A DNA stretch of 64,000 bases from Cyclobacteriaceae bacterium. Lineage in GTDB: Bacteria > Bacteroidota > Bacteroidia > Cytophagales > Cyclobacteriaceae. Positions 1-8,738 of the stretch are shown one piece after another. Location of the stretch: positions 186,001 to 250,000 of the forward strand of contig JANQOR010000004.1 in assembly GCA_028285685.1 (NCBI GenBank). Direction: 5' to 3'. Numbering within the stretch: position 1 is the first letter of the stretch; each line of letters begins with the position of its first letter. The position numbers were made by a program, and so were the translations under genes. Under the pieces are notes generated by a model. The model ran no database searches. It was not told the origin of the DNA and was given only the letters and a program-made list of their open reading frames with translations.

Positions 1-821
1 CTGTAAGCACGGATGTATTATTGGAAGAGGGAAACTACCTAACAGATTCCATCAACTATATTAATCAGCAGTTGAAGTACAGGAATGCGGTCAGAGATCT
101 TAACATTCTTCTGGCAGAAAGAAATGTGGCCAAATTCTACACGTTTACAGACTCGCTTAACATCCCAGATGAAGAATACTCTCTTGACGATCTAAGAGCT
201 AGAATGCTAGCAGAAAATGTGGATCTGAAGAAGCAATACATCACCCAATCTGTTTTGGGTGAATCAAAGAAGTTGAGCTACGCAGATCGATATCCTACGC
301 TTTCCCTCAATACAGGCTTTTCTGAAAACATAAATAGTCTGGATCTGTCTAATGCACGATTTTTTACTGGAGATGGATTTGCTGAAGGACCAAGTACTAG
401 GCTTAAGAGTACTACAGATACTTATTCTGCCAACTTCACCTTGTCCTTCACACTATTTAATGGTGGGAAAATTAAGCGTGCCATTAGGAATGCAATTGTG
501 AATGAACGCGTGGGTCAACTTAGAGTGGACGAACTCGAAAACTCGCTGGACAAGGACCTGCTTGCCGCTCTGGACCAGTATAACATCAGAAGACAACTCT
601 ATGGAATCAATGCTCGGAGGGAGAGTTCTGCTGCTATTAATCTCAACCTTTCAGAGGAAAAATTCAAGAATGGAAGTATTAATTCCTTTGATTATAGAGA
701 CGTTCAAAATAATTACTTATCCTCTTCAATTCTAAGGCTACAGGCTGCATATAACCTCATTAGCTCCAAGGTTGAACTTATGCGTTTGACTGGAGGGTTA
801 ATCAGGGAATATAATCAGTAG
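1..821 (+). CDS. TolC-family outer membrane efflux protein, C-terminal part
   Basis: The reading frame is open from the first bases of the window to a TAG at 819-821, so the gene enters from upstream and only about 270 C-terminal residues are seen. The sequence is rich in long amphipathic helices. It has two recognisable TolC traits: a beta-strand stretch around residues 90-160 ending in 'SFTLFNGGKIKRAIRNA', which matches the family's LFNGG turn, and a final helix 'LRLQAAYNLISSKVELMRLTGG', typical of the C-terminus of OEP proteins. TolC proteins form trimeric outer-membrane channels for RND, MFS or ABC exporters. The partner pump should lie upstream, outside the window. It converges on the rhodanese remnant with one base between the stop codons. 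Confidence 0.85.
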   Translation, partial: VSTDVLLEEGNYLTDSINYINQQLKYRNAVRDLNILLAERNVAKFYTFTDSLNIPDEEYSLDDLRARMLAENVDLKKQYITQSVLGESKKLSYADRYPTLSLNTGFSENINSLDLSNARFFTGDGFAEGPSTRLKSTTDTYSANFTLSFTLFNGGKIKRAIRNAIVNERVGQLRVDELENSLDKDLLAALDQYNIRRQLYGINARRESSAAINLNLSEEKFKNGSINSFDYRDVQNNYLSSSILRLQAAYNLISSKVELMRLTGGLIREYNQ

Positions 822-822
822 C

Positions 823-1139
823 TTAATATTTTGGCATGGTCGGATCAATTTGATCTGACCATGCTAATATTCCTCCTTCAAGGTTATATAAGTTGTCAAA
901 ATCGTGTCTTAACTCAAGGTAACGAATGATATCGGCACTTCTCGCTCCACTGCGACAGTGCACCACGACCTTCTTTTCCCTGGATATTTTATCAATGTTA
1001 TAAGGCACCTCGCTCATGGGGATCAACTCGCCCTTCAAGTACAGATGTCGTACTCATGAGTCTCGCGAACGTCCACCAGTTGAAAATCTTCCGATTGATC
1101 CATCAATGTCTTTAGCTCTACTACAGTTATTTCTTTCAT
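823..1139 (-). pseudogene. Rhodanese-like protein gene broken by a frameshift
   Basis: On the minus strand an ATG at 1139-1137 opens a frame reading MKEITVVELKTLMDQSEDF, then QLVDVRETHEYDIC. It hits TGA just after position 1041. The next frame continues the same protein as LKGELIPMSEVPYNID and then VVVHCRSGARSADIIRYL, with the rhodanese active-site Cys, ending at 823. One missing base at about 1039-1041 explains the break: adding one restores the family's usual 'DICNLKGEL' junction. Together the halves give about 105 residues, the normal size of a single-domain GlpE/PspE-type sulfurtransferase. It sits 27 bases downstream of the carboxypeptidase gene on the same strand, so co-transcription is likely. 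Either a real inactivating deletion or a sequencing error. Confidence 0.8.
834..864. terminator. Hairpin between convergent genes, probable bidirectional terminator
   Basis: Two 14-base arms (834-847 and 851-864) are complementary with a single mismatch and enclose a 3-base loop. The hairpin lies just after the TolC stop and inside the last codons of the rhodanese frame. There is no clean T tract on either side, only AT-rich sequence, so intrinsic termination is inferred from the stem strength and the convergent layout. Confidence 0.5.
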
Positions 1140-1166
1140 GTTTTGTGAGTCTTGCTTTTGTTAGGT

Positions 1167-2450
1167 CTAATATGAATCTCGAATGCGTTCCAATAGCTTT
1201 TGCATTTCTGTTTTGACTGAGTCGGTTGGGACCGTATAGTGATTATTCATAAAAGAAAATATCATCCACTTGCCTGAGCGAGTCTTCATGAATCCACTTA
1301 GGTTGTGGTTATTGCTGAGTGTTCCTGTTTTTGCGAAGATGTACGGTTCCTCTGCGGCATACCACTCCTTGATGGTTCCCGATTCTCCACCTACAGCCAG
1401 AATGTTCTTGAGTCGTTCGAGACCGAATTCGTCGTGCGCTTTATTGAGCAGACGTACCAGGTCAACTGGCGCGATCAAGTTATACCTTGACAGGCCGGAA
1501 CCATCCACCCAGACCATATCGTTCAGGTCACTTAACCATATAAGCTTAGCATGCTTAATAAATGGTTTGATGGAGGTATAGCCGTGCTTCCAGGCGGCTA
1601 GGATCAGCATTTGTTCAGAAATCAGATTGTCACTAACCTTCATCATTAATGAGAGGACATCATCCAGACCCTGAGAGTAGAGCGTGTCGGGATTTATGAT
1701 CACTTGGTCCGTGAAACTAAAATCTTTCCTTAAAGTATCTGAAAGTAATTGGATCAACAGATCCTTGGAGAACTCGAACGGAATACTTTCTTCGAATTCG
1801 GCTGAGTCTCCATCTGAATTAACTTTAAACAAGTTGTAATTCACTTCCCTGTCGGTTCCATTTTCACTCCCCGAATTTGTTTCGACAAAATCTTGAAAAA
1901 ATTTTGGAGTAACAACTATTGAATCTCCCTCTCTAAGAATAGTCAGCCGATTGCCGTAGATGGGCCACCAGTTTCTGACTGCCTGGTAGTCATACCTATA
2001 ATCATCCCATGCCCAGCCGCTACCGTACTTTTCTATTTCTGGTTTTGGCCATGAAATTCTGACTGAGTCGATGCTGTCAAGTAGCGTGATGACTGGTTGG
2101 CTCTCAAACCTTTCGTCCAAAAACGTAGGGTCTCCAGTCGGCTGAACCACTATCGAGGCACCGTTTTTGGAATGAAGCAGTCCGGGAATTGAATCTGCGA
2201 AGCTTTTCAAAGACACATACATGGTAAGAAGTTTAGTGTTGGAAGCAGGCGTAAACTTTTTTGTGTCATTGTAGCCTGAGATAAACTCCTTCTTTTCAAT
2301 ATCATATAGACTGAAGCCAGTAAACTGATTGCTGAATAGGGACGATTGATTGAAAGTTCGCTCAATGTCCTTGTCAACTGCTAAATTCTTGACAGATGAA
2401 CAGGACGAAATTGTCAATGCTAGAACCCAAAATATTCCAATATTCTTCAT
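1167..2450 (-). CDS. D-alanyl-D-alanine carboxypeptidase, PBP4 (S13) family lipoprotein
   Basis: A 427-residue serine peptidase of the DacB/PBP4 type, which trims or cleaves D-Ala-D-Ala bonds of peptidoglycan in the periplasm. The N-terminus (MKNIGIFWVLALTISSCSS) is a lipoprotein signal peptide with the lipobox Cys at residue 16. The three active-site motifs are present in order: SxxK as SNTK in 'FTPASNTKLLTMY', SxN as SDN in 'KVSDNLISEQ', and KTG in 'FAKTGTLSNNHNLSGF'. The length is in the range of Bacteroidota S13 proteins. It is the first gene of a leftward pair with the broken rhodanese. Confidence 0.88.
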   Translation of the reverse strand: MKNIGIFWVLALTISSCSSVKNLAVDKDIERTFNQSSLFSNQFTGFSLYDIEKKEFISGYNDTKKFTPASNTKLLTMYVSLKSFADSIPGLLHSKNGASIVVQPTGDPTFLDERFESQPVITLLDSIDSVRISWPKPEIEKYGSGWAWDDYRYDYQAVRNWWPIYGNRLTILREGDSIVVTPKFFQDFVETNSGSENGTDREVNYNLFKVNSDGDSAEFEESIPFEFSKDLLIQLLSDTLRKDFSFTDQVIINPDTLYSQGLDDVLSLMMKVSDNLISEQMLILAAWKHGYTSIKPFIKHAKLIWLSDLNDMVWVDGSGLSRYNLIAPVDLVRLLNKAHDEFGLERLKNILAVGGESGTIKEWYAAEEPYIFAKTGTLSNNHNLSGFMKTRSGKWMIFSFMNNHYTVPTDSVKTEMQKLLERIRDSY

Positions 2451-2626
2451 GATTTACAATTCAAATTCAAATCTGAAAAACAGCATTTTTAGCCTATAGA
2501 GAGCAAGCTTCGTTCAAAATACATTCATTTCCTCATCTGGATAGTTATTTTTTTTGTGATATTTTTCATGTATTTTGGCGCAAGCTAAACTTTAAACCAA
2601 CGCCTACATAATATACAGATTCACCA

Positions 2627-3910
2627 ATGAGTATACTCGACCTAATAACACTACTTATATTTCTAGCCGCCGGATTTACCCTGATAAACATCACAGTGCT
2701 TCGTTTGCCATCTACTATTGGACTGATGATCATTGCATTGTGCATGTCATTAACCATTCTTCTTTTAGGATTCTTTTTTCCTTCTATAACTGAGGGGGCG
2801 GGGCAAATTGTTGCCGAGTTTGATTTTCAGGAGGTGCTAATGAATGTGATGCTCAACTTTTTGCTGTTCGCTGGTGCGCTTTCCATTGATCTAAACAAGC
2901 TAATGGAAGAGCGACTTCCTGTATTGGTGCTGGCTACCCTTGGAACGCTTATGTCTACCTTTATTGTAGGTGGACTAGTTTATAATATTTTCCCACTGGT
3001 TGGCTATGAGATCGATTTTGTCTATTGCCTTTTGTTCGGGGCTTTGATATCACCGACGGATCCAATCGCCGTGCTTGCGCTAGTGAAGAAAGCAGGACTT
3101 TCGAAAAAGCTCGAAATCAAAATTGCTGGAGAATCGCTGTTTAATGATGGAGTGGGTGTGGTAGTGTTTCTGACGATTTTGAAGATTGCTATGGCTCAGG
3201 CAGGAGTACACGACGAAGGCGGCCATGGGGGCGGCGAGGTGACAGCGGCTAGCGTTGCTACACTTTTCGGTAAGGAAGTTTTCGGAGGTTTGCTGGTCGG
3301 AGCTCTCTTTGGATTCTGTGGGTTTAAGCTTCTTGACTTTATCGATAACGATCATGTGGAATTGGAAGTCCTTGTTACCCTATCTCTGGTAATGGTTGGT
3401 GGAAGGATTTGTGAATTGCTGCATGTTTCAGCACCTCTTGGCATGGTGGTTATGGGACTATTTATAGGAAATCAAGGACGAGACGAGCAGCTCGCCAATG
3501 CTACGGGGGAATACGTATTTAAGTTCTGGCACCTGCTGGATGAGGCGCTAAATGCCATCTTGTTTATCCTGATTGGGTTGGAAATGATGGTCATCGCCGA
3601 GTCGTTCACAATGAGTAACCTCCTCATTGGTGCGATTGGTATTTTGATTGTACTTACTGCACGATTCTTGGGTGTAAGTATCCCAATTAGTATCATGTCA
3701 ACCTTTCGAACTTTCGAACCCAAGACCATTCAGATATTGACATGGGGTGGATTAAGAGGAGGTATTTCGGTAGCTCTCGCTCTCTCGCTCTCAGATTTTG
3801 AATGGATCGATCAAGGAATTAAGGAAACAATTTTATTCACGACATATTCGGTAGTTGTATTCTCGATTTTGGTTCAAGGCCTGACGATCGGGGCCTTAAT
3901 GAAAAAATGA
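2627..3910 (+). CDS. Na+/H+ antiporter, CPA1 family
   Basis: A 427-residue polytopic membrane protein with about 12 predicted helices. The conserved CPA1 segment 'GALISPTDPIAVLALVKKAG' lies near residues 140-160, followed by 'GESLFNDGVGVVVFL', which carries the paired acidic/Asn residues used for ion binding. 'WGGLRGGISVALALSL' near residues 370-385 is the conserved C-terminal helix. Proteins of this family exchange cytoplasmic Na+ (or K+) for external H+ in pH and salt homeostasis. A His/Gly-rich loop (GVHDEGGHGGGE) around residues 193-204 is a cytoplasmic or periplasmic insertion of unknown role. The next gene, a GPP34 protein, begins 68 bases downstream on the same strand. Confidence 0.92.
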   Translation: MSILDLITLLIFLAAGFTLINITVLRLPSTIGLMIIALCMSLTILLLGFFFPSITEGAGQIVAEFDFQEVLMNVMLNFLLFAGALSIDLNKLMEERLPVLVLATLGTLMSTFIVGGLVYNIFPLVGYEIDFVYCLLFGALISPTDPIAVLALVKKAGLSKKLEIKIAGESLFNDGVGVVVFLTILKIAMAQAGVHDEGGHGGGEVTAASVATLFGKEVFGGLLVGALFGFCGFKLLDFIDNDHVELEVLVTLSLVMVGGRICELLHVSAPLGMVVMGLFIGNQGRDEQLANATGEYVFKFWHLLDEALNAILFILIGLEMMVIAESFTMSNLLIGAIGILIVLTARFLGVSIPISIMSTFRTFEPKTIQILTWGGLRGGISVALALSLSDFEWIDQGIKETILFTTYSVVVFSILVQGLTIGALMKK

Positions 3911-3978
3911 TGAATCTCATTTTCTATTGACAAAAATTTCGTGAAATTCGCGATGGATTATAAATAATTTGACACGCT

Positions 3979-4608
3979 ATGAAATTAAGTATTGCAGAAG
4001 GTTTTTATTTGATCGCCCTTGACGACGAGGAAGGTAGAATTTTAGCAGCTGCAGAGAAAACGGTCGTTCCAGGAGTTATTGCCGCTTGTGTTCTCGAACT
4101 TGCCCTAATGAAGAAGGTTAACCTTGCAGGAGGGAAAATCTTTGTTGAAGATAAAGTGGGAACGGGAAACGGGATACTGGATAGCGTGTTGAATAAGCTG
4201 GAAAATGAAAAATCTGTACCTGATGAGATCAACCGGTTGTCAGGAAAATTCAAAGATATCCAGGAAGATCTGAATGCTCTTTTGGCACAGAGAGGTATTC
4301 TTAAGAAAGAGGAGACCAAACTCCTTTGGATTCCGCTATCCGATCGAATGGATAATGCTAACTATGCTTTTGAGCAAGAGATAAGAAACCAGATGAAAGC
4401 GATTGTTTTCAAGAGTGCTAAGCCTTCACCACACTTTGTTGTTTTGTTTTCATTGATCTATGATTGTGGCATACTATCTGAAGTGTTCAGGGATAGGGAT
4501 GAGCTTATTGATGCGGAAAAAGTGGGTAAGGATATCGTGAAATCTCCTCAGGTTAGCGAAGACATGTCCAATGTCCTCGTTCAGTTAAAATCGTACTTCG
4601 GGAATTAA
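3979..4608 (+). CDS. GPP34 (GOLPH3/Vps74-like) domain protein
   Basis: A 209-residue soluble protein starting MKLSIAEGFYLIALDDEEG, the typical start of the GPP34 fold ('L.E.l.LlaLdd..G'). It continues with 'VPGVIAACVLELALMKKVNL' and a C-terminal 'LVQLKSYF'. In eukaryotes this all-helical fold (GOLPH3, Vps74) binds phosphatidylinositol-4-phosphate and sorts Golgi enzymes. Bacterial members are mostly uncharacterised, so no specific role is claimed. It follows the antiporter on the same strand with a 68-base gap and converges on the lipoprotein gene with a 4-base overlap of the coding ends. Confidence 0.8.
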   Translation: MKLSIAEGFYLIALDDEEGRILAAAEKTVVPGVIAACVLELALMKKVNLAGGKIFVEDKVGTGNGILDSVLNKLENEKSVPDEINRLSGKFKDIQEDLNALLAQRGILKKEETKLLWIPLSDRMDNANYAFEQEIRNQMKAIVFKSAKPSPHFVVLFSLIYDCGILSEVFRDRDELIDAEKVGKDIVKSPQVSEDMSNVLVQLKSYFGN

Positions 4609-5072
4609 TTAGTTTCCTCGTCTTCCTGTATTTCTTCTGCGTTCTGCTTTTCAGCGTTTTCTGCTAGTATTTGCTCTATCCTAGCGGCAGATTCAGATTT
4701 TTCCTGTTGGAGGTAGTAGTTGAAGATCACTTGATACAACGAATCGCTCGACTGGCCGCTAACACCGTACAGCCGAGCATAGATCCTCGCTTGCATGTCT
4801 CCAATCGTCTTTAGATAGGCCATAAGTGAATCTTGTTCTTCGACAAAGCGATTACCACTAAATGCCATAAAACCAAAGCCTTCGTGCGGGTTGTTGTTGT
4901 CTCTTTCGGTTATCAGATACTCAACACCATCGTAGACGATTCGATTAAAGTGAAACTTCTGAAAATCTTCACTTACTTCTCTTGGTCGAAACTCTTCACC
5001 CTCATTTATGTCCCTGTTTTTACATGAGAGCATAATGGATACAAGTAGAAGAAAAACGATTAAATTTTTCAT
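4605..5072 (-). CDS. Hypothetical lipoprotein
   Basis: A 155-residue protein with a clear lipoprotein signal peptide (MKNLIVFLLLVSIMLSCKN, lipobox Cys at 17), so a periplasmic or outer-membrane anchored location is likely. The mature part contains 'ITERDNNNPHEGFGFMAFSGN' and a Glu-rich helical C-terminus (residues about 120-155) that may be coiled. I recognise no domain. Its start overlaps the stop of the K+ channel gene by 4 bases, so the two are probably co-translated. This suggests, but does not show, a link to the channel. Confidence 0.7.
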   Translation of the reverse strand: MKNLIVFLLLVSIMLSCKNRDINEGEEFRPREVSEDFQKFHFNRIVYDGVEYLITERDNNNPHEGFGFMAFSGNRFVEEQDSLMAYLKTIGDMQARIYARLYGVSGQSSDSLYQVIFNYYLQQEKSESAARIEQILAENAEKQNAEEIQEDEETN

Positions 5073-6157
5073 GATCCTGGCACTTTCAGGTAACCTTCCT
5101 CAACACCAAATACTTTTTTGAGAAGCTTGAATGCTTTTCCATTCAGAATGACAATGATGTGATCGCCCGGCCCAATTTTTAGATCACCAAGTGGATTCTT
5201 GATTAGCTTTTTCTGTCCGAATTTATCCCGTTTTGTTATTCCAATCAGAACGGAATTATATCTCTTCTTTAAGTCGAAGAACACATCCTGATATGCTTTG
5301 CCTACATACGGGTTTTTTGGTGTAATCAACAGCTGCTTCATGTCATAGTCGCCATCCGATTTTGCGAACGAAAGGATAGACTCGCTATACGTGGCAACAT
5401 CCGGTTCAAACATGTAGGATGCTAATAACTTAGAGGAAATATCTTTTGTGGAAATGGTGTTTGACACGCCAGCAGCCAAGAACGTATTCTTAAGGTCTCC
5501 GTTTTCAAGGGTAACAACGTAATCGGTTTCCGGAAATGCTTTCTTAAGGTTTAGAACATATACCAATTTTTCCGTGTCATCCTCAAGGTTTACGAAAACA
5601 ATCGAACAATCTTCAATGTTGACTTTTTTGATAAGATCGAAGTTGTTATAGTCGCTGAAGAGAACATGGACCATTTTTGAGTGGTATTTTTCTCTTATGA
5701 GGTCAACGTCATCTTTTTTATTCGTCACAATTGCAAGTTGTTTCCCAACCCCAACTAGCTGATCTGCTACCTGCCAACCAAACTCATTCCATCCAATGAT
5801 TATTGCATGATTTAGGAAGTTGGTACCTGAGTAGCCCAACTTCTTTTCTTCCTTGATTGTAGCCATAAGCGTTGTTAGTTTTCCAATTAATAACCCAAAG
5901 ATTCCAACACTGGTCAGTATAAATATAAATCCTATCCACCGGCCATAAACTGTAGCTGGAAATAAATCACCATATCCTACCGTGGTCAGTGTAACAAGAG
6001 AATACCATATCGCATTTGGATAATTTGTTATTGCAGATTGCTCGCTATCCTTTTCCACGTAGATCAACAGCGATACGAGAGCGAAATAAATAACTAAAAC
6101 CAGTCCAATCTGAAGAGCTATCCGAAGTGGTAAATTCTTTTTTAGGTTACTAGGCAT
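5069..6157 (-). CDS. Potassium channel with cytoplasmic RCK (TrkA-N/TrkA-C) domains
   Basis: A 362-residue MthK-like channel. TM1 lies around residues 10-35, then a pore loop with the K+ selectivity filter in 'SLVTLTTVGYGDLFP', then TM2 around residues 72-95. The RCK/TrkA-N Rossmann domain starts at 'NHAIIIGWNEFGWQVADQL', where the usual GxGxxG is altered to GWNEFG. 'TLENGDLKNTFLAAGVSNTIS' follows, and a TrkA-C region ends at 'IGPGDHIIVILNGKAFK'. RCK domains gate such channels in response to Ca2+, nucleotides or Na+; the ligand cannot be read here. Neighbouring antiporter and osmoprotectant genes suggest a shared setting in ion balance. Confidence 0.9.
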   Translation of the reverse strand: MPSNLKKNLPLRIALQIGLVLVIYFALVSLLIYVEKDSEQSAITNYPNAIWYSLVTLTTVGYGDLFPATVYGRWIGFIFILTSVGIFGLLIGKLTTLMATIKEEKKLGYSGTNFLNHAIIIGWNEFGWQVADQLVGVGKQLAIVTNKKDDVDLIREKYHSKMVHVLFSDYNNFDLIKKVNIEDCSIVFVNLEDDTEKLVYVLNLKKAFPETDYVVTLENGDLKNTFLAAGVSNTISTKDISSKLLASYMFEPDVATYSESILSFAKSDGDYDMKQLLITPKNPYVGKAYQDVFFDLKKRYNSVLIGITKRDKFGQKKLIKNPLGDLKIGPGDHIIVILNGKAFKLLKKVFGVEEGYLKVPGS

Positions 6158-6218
6158 AGAGGATCGGTAAAAGTCAAATATAACATAAGAGTAAGCTTGT
6201 TGTGGGTAAAAAGAGGTC

Positions 6219-7775
6219 TTATTTACTCCTTAGGTAATTTGAAAGAGCTGAAACTGTCGCGATTTCAAGTGAATCGGCGTGTTCGGTTCGCATCATTAGC
6301 GCGAAGGTATTATTGAATCCCAAAGGCTTCATCCAGTGAAGGTTATGTTTCTCAGCAAATTCCATTCGTACGTCATCGTATATCACATTGGGGTTGGTGA
6401 AATCGGAAACATCCTTGGAGGTTTTTTGCAGTAGAACCAAATAACCTGTCCCGGTGTATTCGGGGTATATATCAATTTCCCCTAATCGTAGGGCATCAAA
6501 AATCAGTTTAGTTCCTCCAAACCCAAGTTGCAACCTCGTTCGTAAGCTTGTTTTGTTTTCGATAATCTGTGCGAAAATATGAGCAAGCAAAAAGTTCTCT
6601 GTGAAGGCCTTGGAGCCGATGATAATTTCAGCATCTTCGGCTTCACCTGCATCAGGATTTGAGTAGATACCTAGTTCTTTCAGAAATGTATGGGCAACTT
6701 CGGCTAGTTCCTGTTTCTGGCCATCCACCAAGTAGTTAAGTTCGGCCATCTTCTGATCGTCTAGCTTTTCAGCAAGTAGGTTCAGCGTCGTCTCAATTTC
6801 CGGATACTTCTGCAGTGCTTCTCCATTAACCACTGGTGCTGCGTAGTATGGGGGAAAGTAGTTTTTATCATCAATCAGGGATTTCAGGTTAAATTCTTTA
6901 ATTCTTCCATCTGTGCTGAATCCATCAATGACGTCTACATCTCCCTCGTACAGTGCTCTGTACATGAGTGATATTTCCATCTCCTTAATTTCCAACGGCA
7001 GATCATAAACGGAATCCAATCCAACAAACCCATCTTCTCGCTCAATGAATTCGGAGTTGAATCCGGCTACCAGTCTCCCTTTTGTATCCGAACCTGAGAT
7101 GGAAAATCCAACAAAAACGAGCACAGTAGTTACACCGAAAATGACCCAAGTTCTTCGGCTAGCTGGTTTCCTTTGAATAAATCCCATTGTAGCATCCAAT
7201 GCTACTGCCAGAAGGGAGGCAGGTATCGCTCCAGCCAAGATCATATGCTGATTATTTAATGAAATGCCCCGGAAAATGAACTCACCAAGTCCACCAGCAG
7301 CGATCAGCGCACATAAAGTAGCTATACCTACGTTAATGACAGTCGCTGTCCTAATGCCGGCTAAAATGATAGGAAAAGCCAGCGGAAGTTCAACATAACG
7401 AAGGAGTTGAAAGTTGGTCATGCCCATGCCTTCGGATGCATCTATAACAGCGGGGTCCACCTCTTTGATCCCGGTATACGTATTTCGCACAATTGGGAGC
7501 AGCCCGTAAAGAAAAAGGGCAATGATTGCAGGCGTCACACCGATCCCCACAAGCGGAAGCAGGAAACCAAGGAGCGCCAGGCTTGGAATGGTTTGAATGA
7601 CACCTACAATTCCCAAAACTGGACTAGCAAGCCGCTGGATCCGTGTTAGAAGTATTCCTGTGGAAATCCCAAACAGTGCTGCAAGCGTCATTGATGCAAT
7701 GGTCAGGATTAGATGTTCGATCGTCTGATTCCTAATTTCATCAAGGTGCGATATGATAAAATCCCAGAATCCCAC
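6219..7775 (-). CDS. Osmoprotectant ABC transporter, fused permease and substrate-binding protein
   Basis: A 518-residue protein joining two components of a glycine betaine/choline/carnitine importer (OpuB/OpuC type). Residues about 15-205 form the BPD permease with the EAA-type loop 'IDASEGMGMTNFQLLRYVELP'. After a last membrane segment near 212-230, residues about 235-518 form the ligand-binding domain (OpuAC-like), with 'IIIGSKAFTENFLLAHIFAQI' and 'GEIDIYPEYTGTGYLVLL', both hallmarks of the ProX/OpuBC fold. The start is GTG at 7775 and shares one base with the ATPase stop (TAGTG), so translational coupling is expected. The fused layout means the two genes form a complete system for compatible-solute uptake. 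Confidence 0.92.
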   Translation of the reverse strand: MGFWDFIISHLDEIRNQTIEHLILTIASMTLAALFGISTGILLTRIQRLASPVLGIVGVIQTIPSLALLGFLLPLVGIGVTPAIIALFLYGLLPIVRNTYTGIKEVDPAVIDASEGMGMTNFQLLRYVELPLAFPIILAGIRTATVINVGIATLCALIAAGGLGEFIFRGISLNNQHMILAGAIPASLLAVALDATMGFIQRKPASRRTWVIFGVTTVLVFVGFSISGSDTKGRLVAGFNSEFIEREDGFVGLDSVYDLPLEIKEMEISLMYRALYEGDVDVIDGFSTDGRIKEFNLKSLIDDKNYFPPYYAAPVVNGEALQKYPEIETTLNLLAEKLDDQKMAELNYLVDGQKQELAEVAHTFLKELGIYSNPDAGEAEDAEIIIGSKAFTENFLLAHIFAQIIENKTSLRTRLQLGFGGTKLIFDALRLGEIDIYPEYTGTGYLVLLQKTSKDVSDFTNPNVIYDDVRMEFAEKHNLHWMKPLGFNNTFALMMRTEHADSLEIATVSALSNYLRSK

Positions 7776-8617
7776 TAGTCCACTTGTTTAAAAAAGCCCT
7801 CCATTGCCACTTTTTTATCGTGATGATTCACTGAGTTATCATTCAGGTAATCAAACAAGGAATGCTCCTGGTAGCTTGCGGTCTGTAGACTTAATATGAA
7901 TCTGTCCTTCTGCAAAAAGGCTTCTACTTTTTCGGTGGCCGGTCTGTTTAGTAAGTCAAGAGGCGTTCCGTATTGCTGAACTTCCCCCTCCTCCAGGAGT
8001 AAGATTTTATCACCCAGTTTGAATGCCTCCTGGACGTCATGTGTTACCAATAATATCGTTTTGTCCTCCAGGTGTTTTAGGTTTTTGAAATCATCCTGAA
8101 GTTGATTTCTCGTGATATTATCCAACGCACTGAAAGGCTCGTCCATCAAAATGATATCAGGATCTGTAGCAAGAGCCCTGGCCAGTCCGATTCGCTGTTG
8201 TTGTCCACCGCTGAGCTGATCCACGCGTTTATCTAAAATATCATTTGGCAGTCCGATCAAAGACAGGAGTTCACCTACTTTTTCCTGAGAAACTTCACTT
8301 TTGGAAATTTTTCCTACCAATTCAATATTCTTCTTGATATTCAAGTGTGGAAGGAGACCAGTATCTTGAATTACATAGCCAATACTTCTTCGCAAGCTTT
8401 CTTTGGATTGATCTGTGGTGAGTTTCTTATCTATGTGGATGGTGCCACTGTCAGGGTCTTCCAGACGATTAATTAGACGAAGTAGCGTTGTCTTACCACA
8501 TCCACTAGGCCCAAGAAGAACAACAGTTTCAGATGCTGAAATGGAAAAACTGATGTCCCTAATGACCTTTTTATCACCGAAGGATTTGACAATATGTTCA
8601 AGTTTTATCTTTTCGAT
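7775..8617 (-). CDS. Osmoprotectant ABC transporter ATP-binding protein, no canonical start codon
   Basis: The frame codes a full ABC ATPase. Walker A 'GPSGCGKTTLL' is encoded near 8486-8518, the Q-loop 'GYVIQDTGLLP' follows, then the signature 'LSGGQQQRIGLARALA', Walker B 'IILMDEPFSALD' and the H-loop 'LLVTHDVQEAF'. No ATG, GTG or TTG lies upstream of Walker A: the frame opens after a TAA at 8632-8630 and reads S-G-I-G-I-E-K-I-K-L-E. The natural start position by homology is the ATC at 8617-8615 (I-EKIKLEHIVKSFG), preceded by an AGGA at about 8624-8627. The next TTG, at 8395, would delete Walker A. So a rare ATC start, a mutated ATG or a base error must be assumed. It precedes the fused permease with a 1-base overlap. 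Confidence 0.8.
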   Translation of the reverse strand: MEKIKLEHIVKSFGDKKVIRDISFSISASETVVLLGPSGCGKTTLLRLINRLEDPDSGTIHIDKKLTTDQSKESLRRSIGYVIQDTGLLPHLNIKKNIELVGKISKSEVSQEKVGELLSLIGLPNDILDKRVDQLSGGQQQRIGLARALATDPDIILMDEPFSALDNITRNQLQDDFKNLKHLEDKTILLVTHDVQEAFKLGDKILLLEEGEVQQYGTPLDLLNRPATEKVEAFLQKDRFILSLQTASYQEHSLFDYLNDNSVNHHDKKVAMEGFFKQVD

Positions 8618-8738
8618 ACCGATTCCTGATTAGTCAGAGAAATTGTCTAATCCTGAATTTGCTTCAGAATCAAAACCGTCTCAAGTTAGCAAAATAGAAG
8701 ATCCTAGGACCAGATTCGGTGCGACTTCACCTCGCTGA

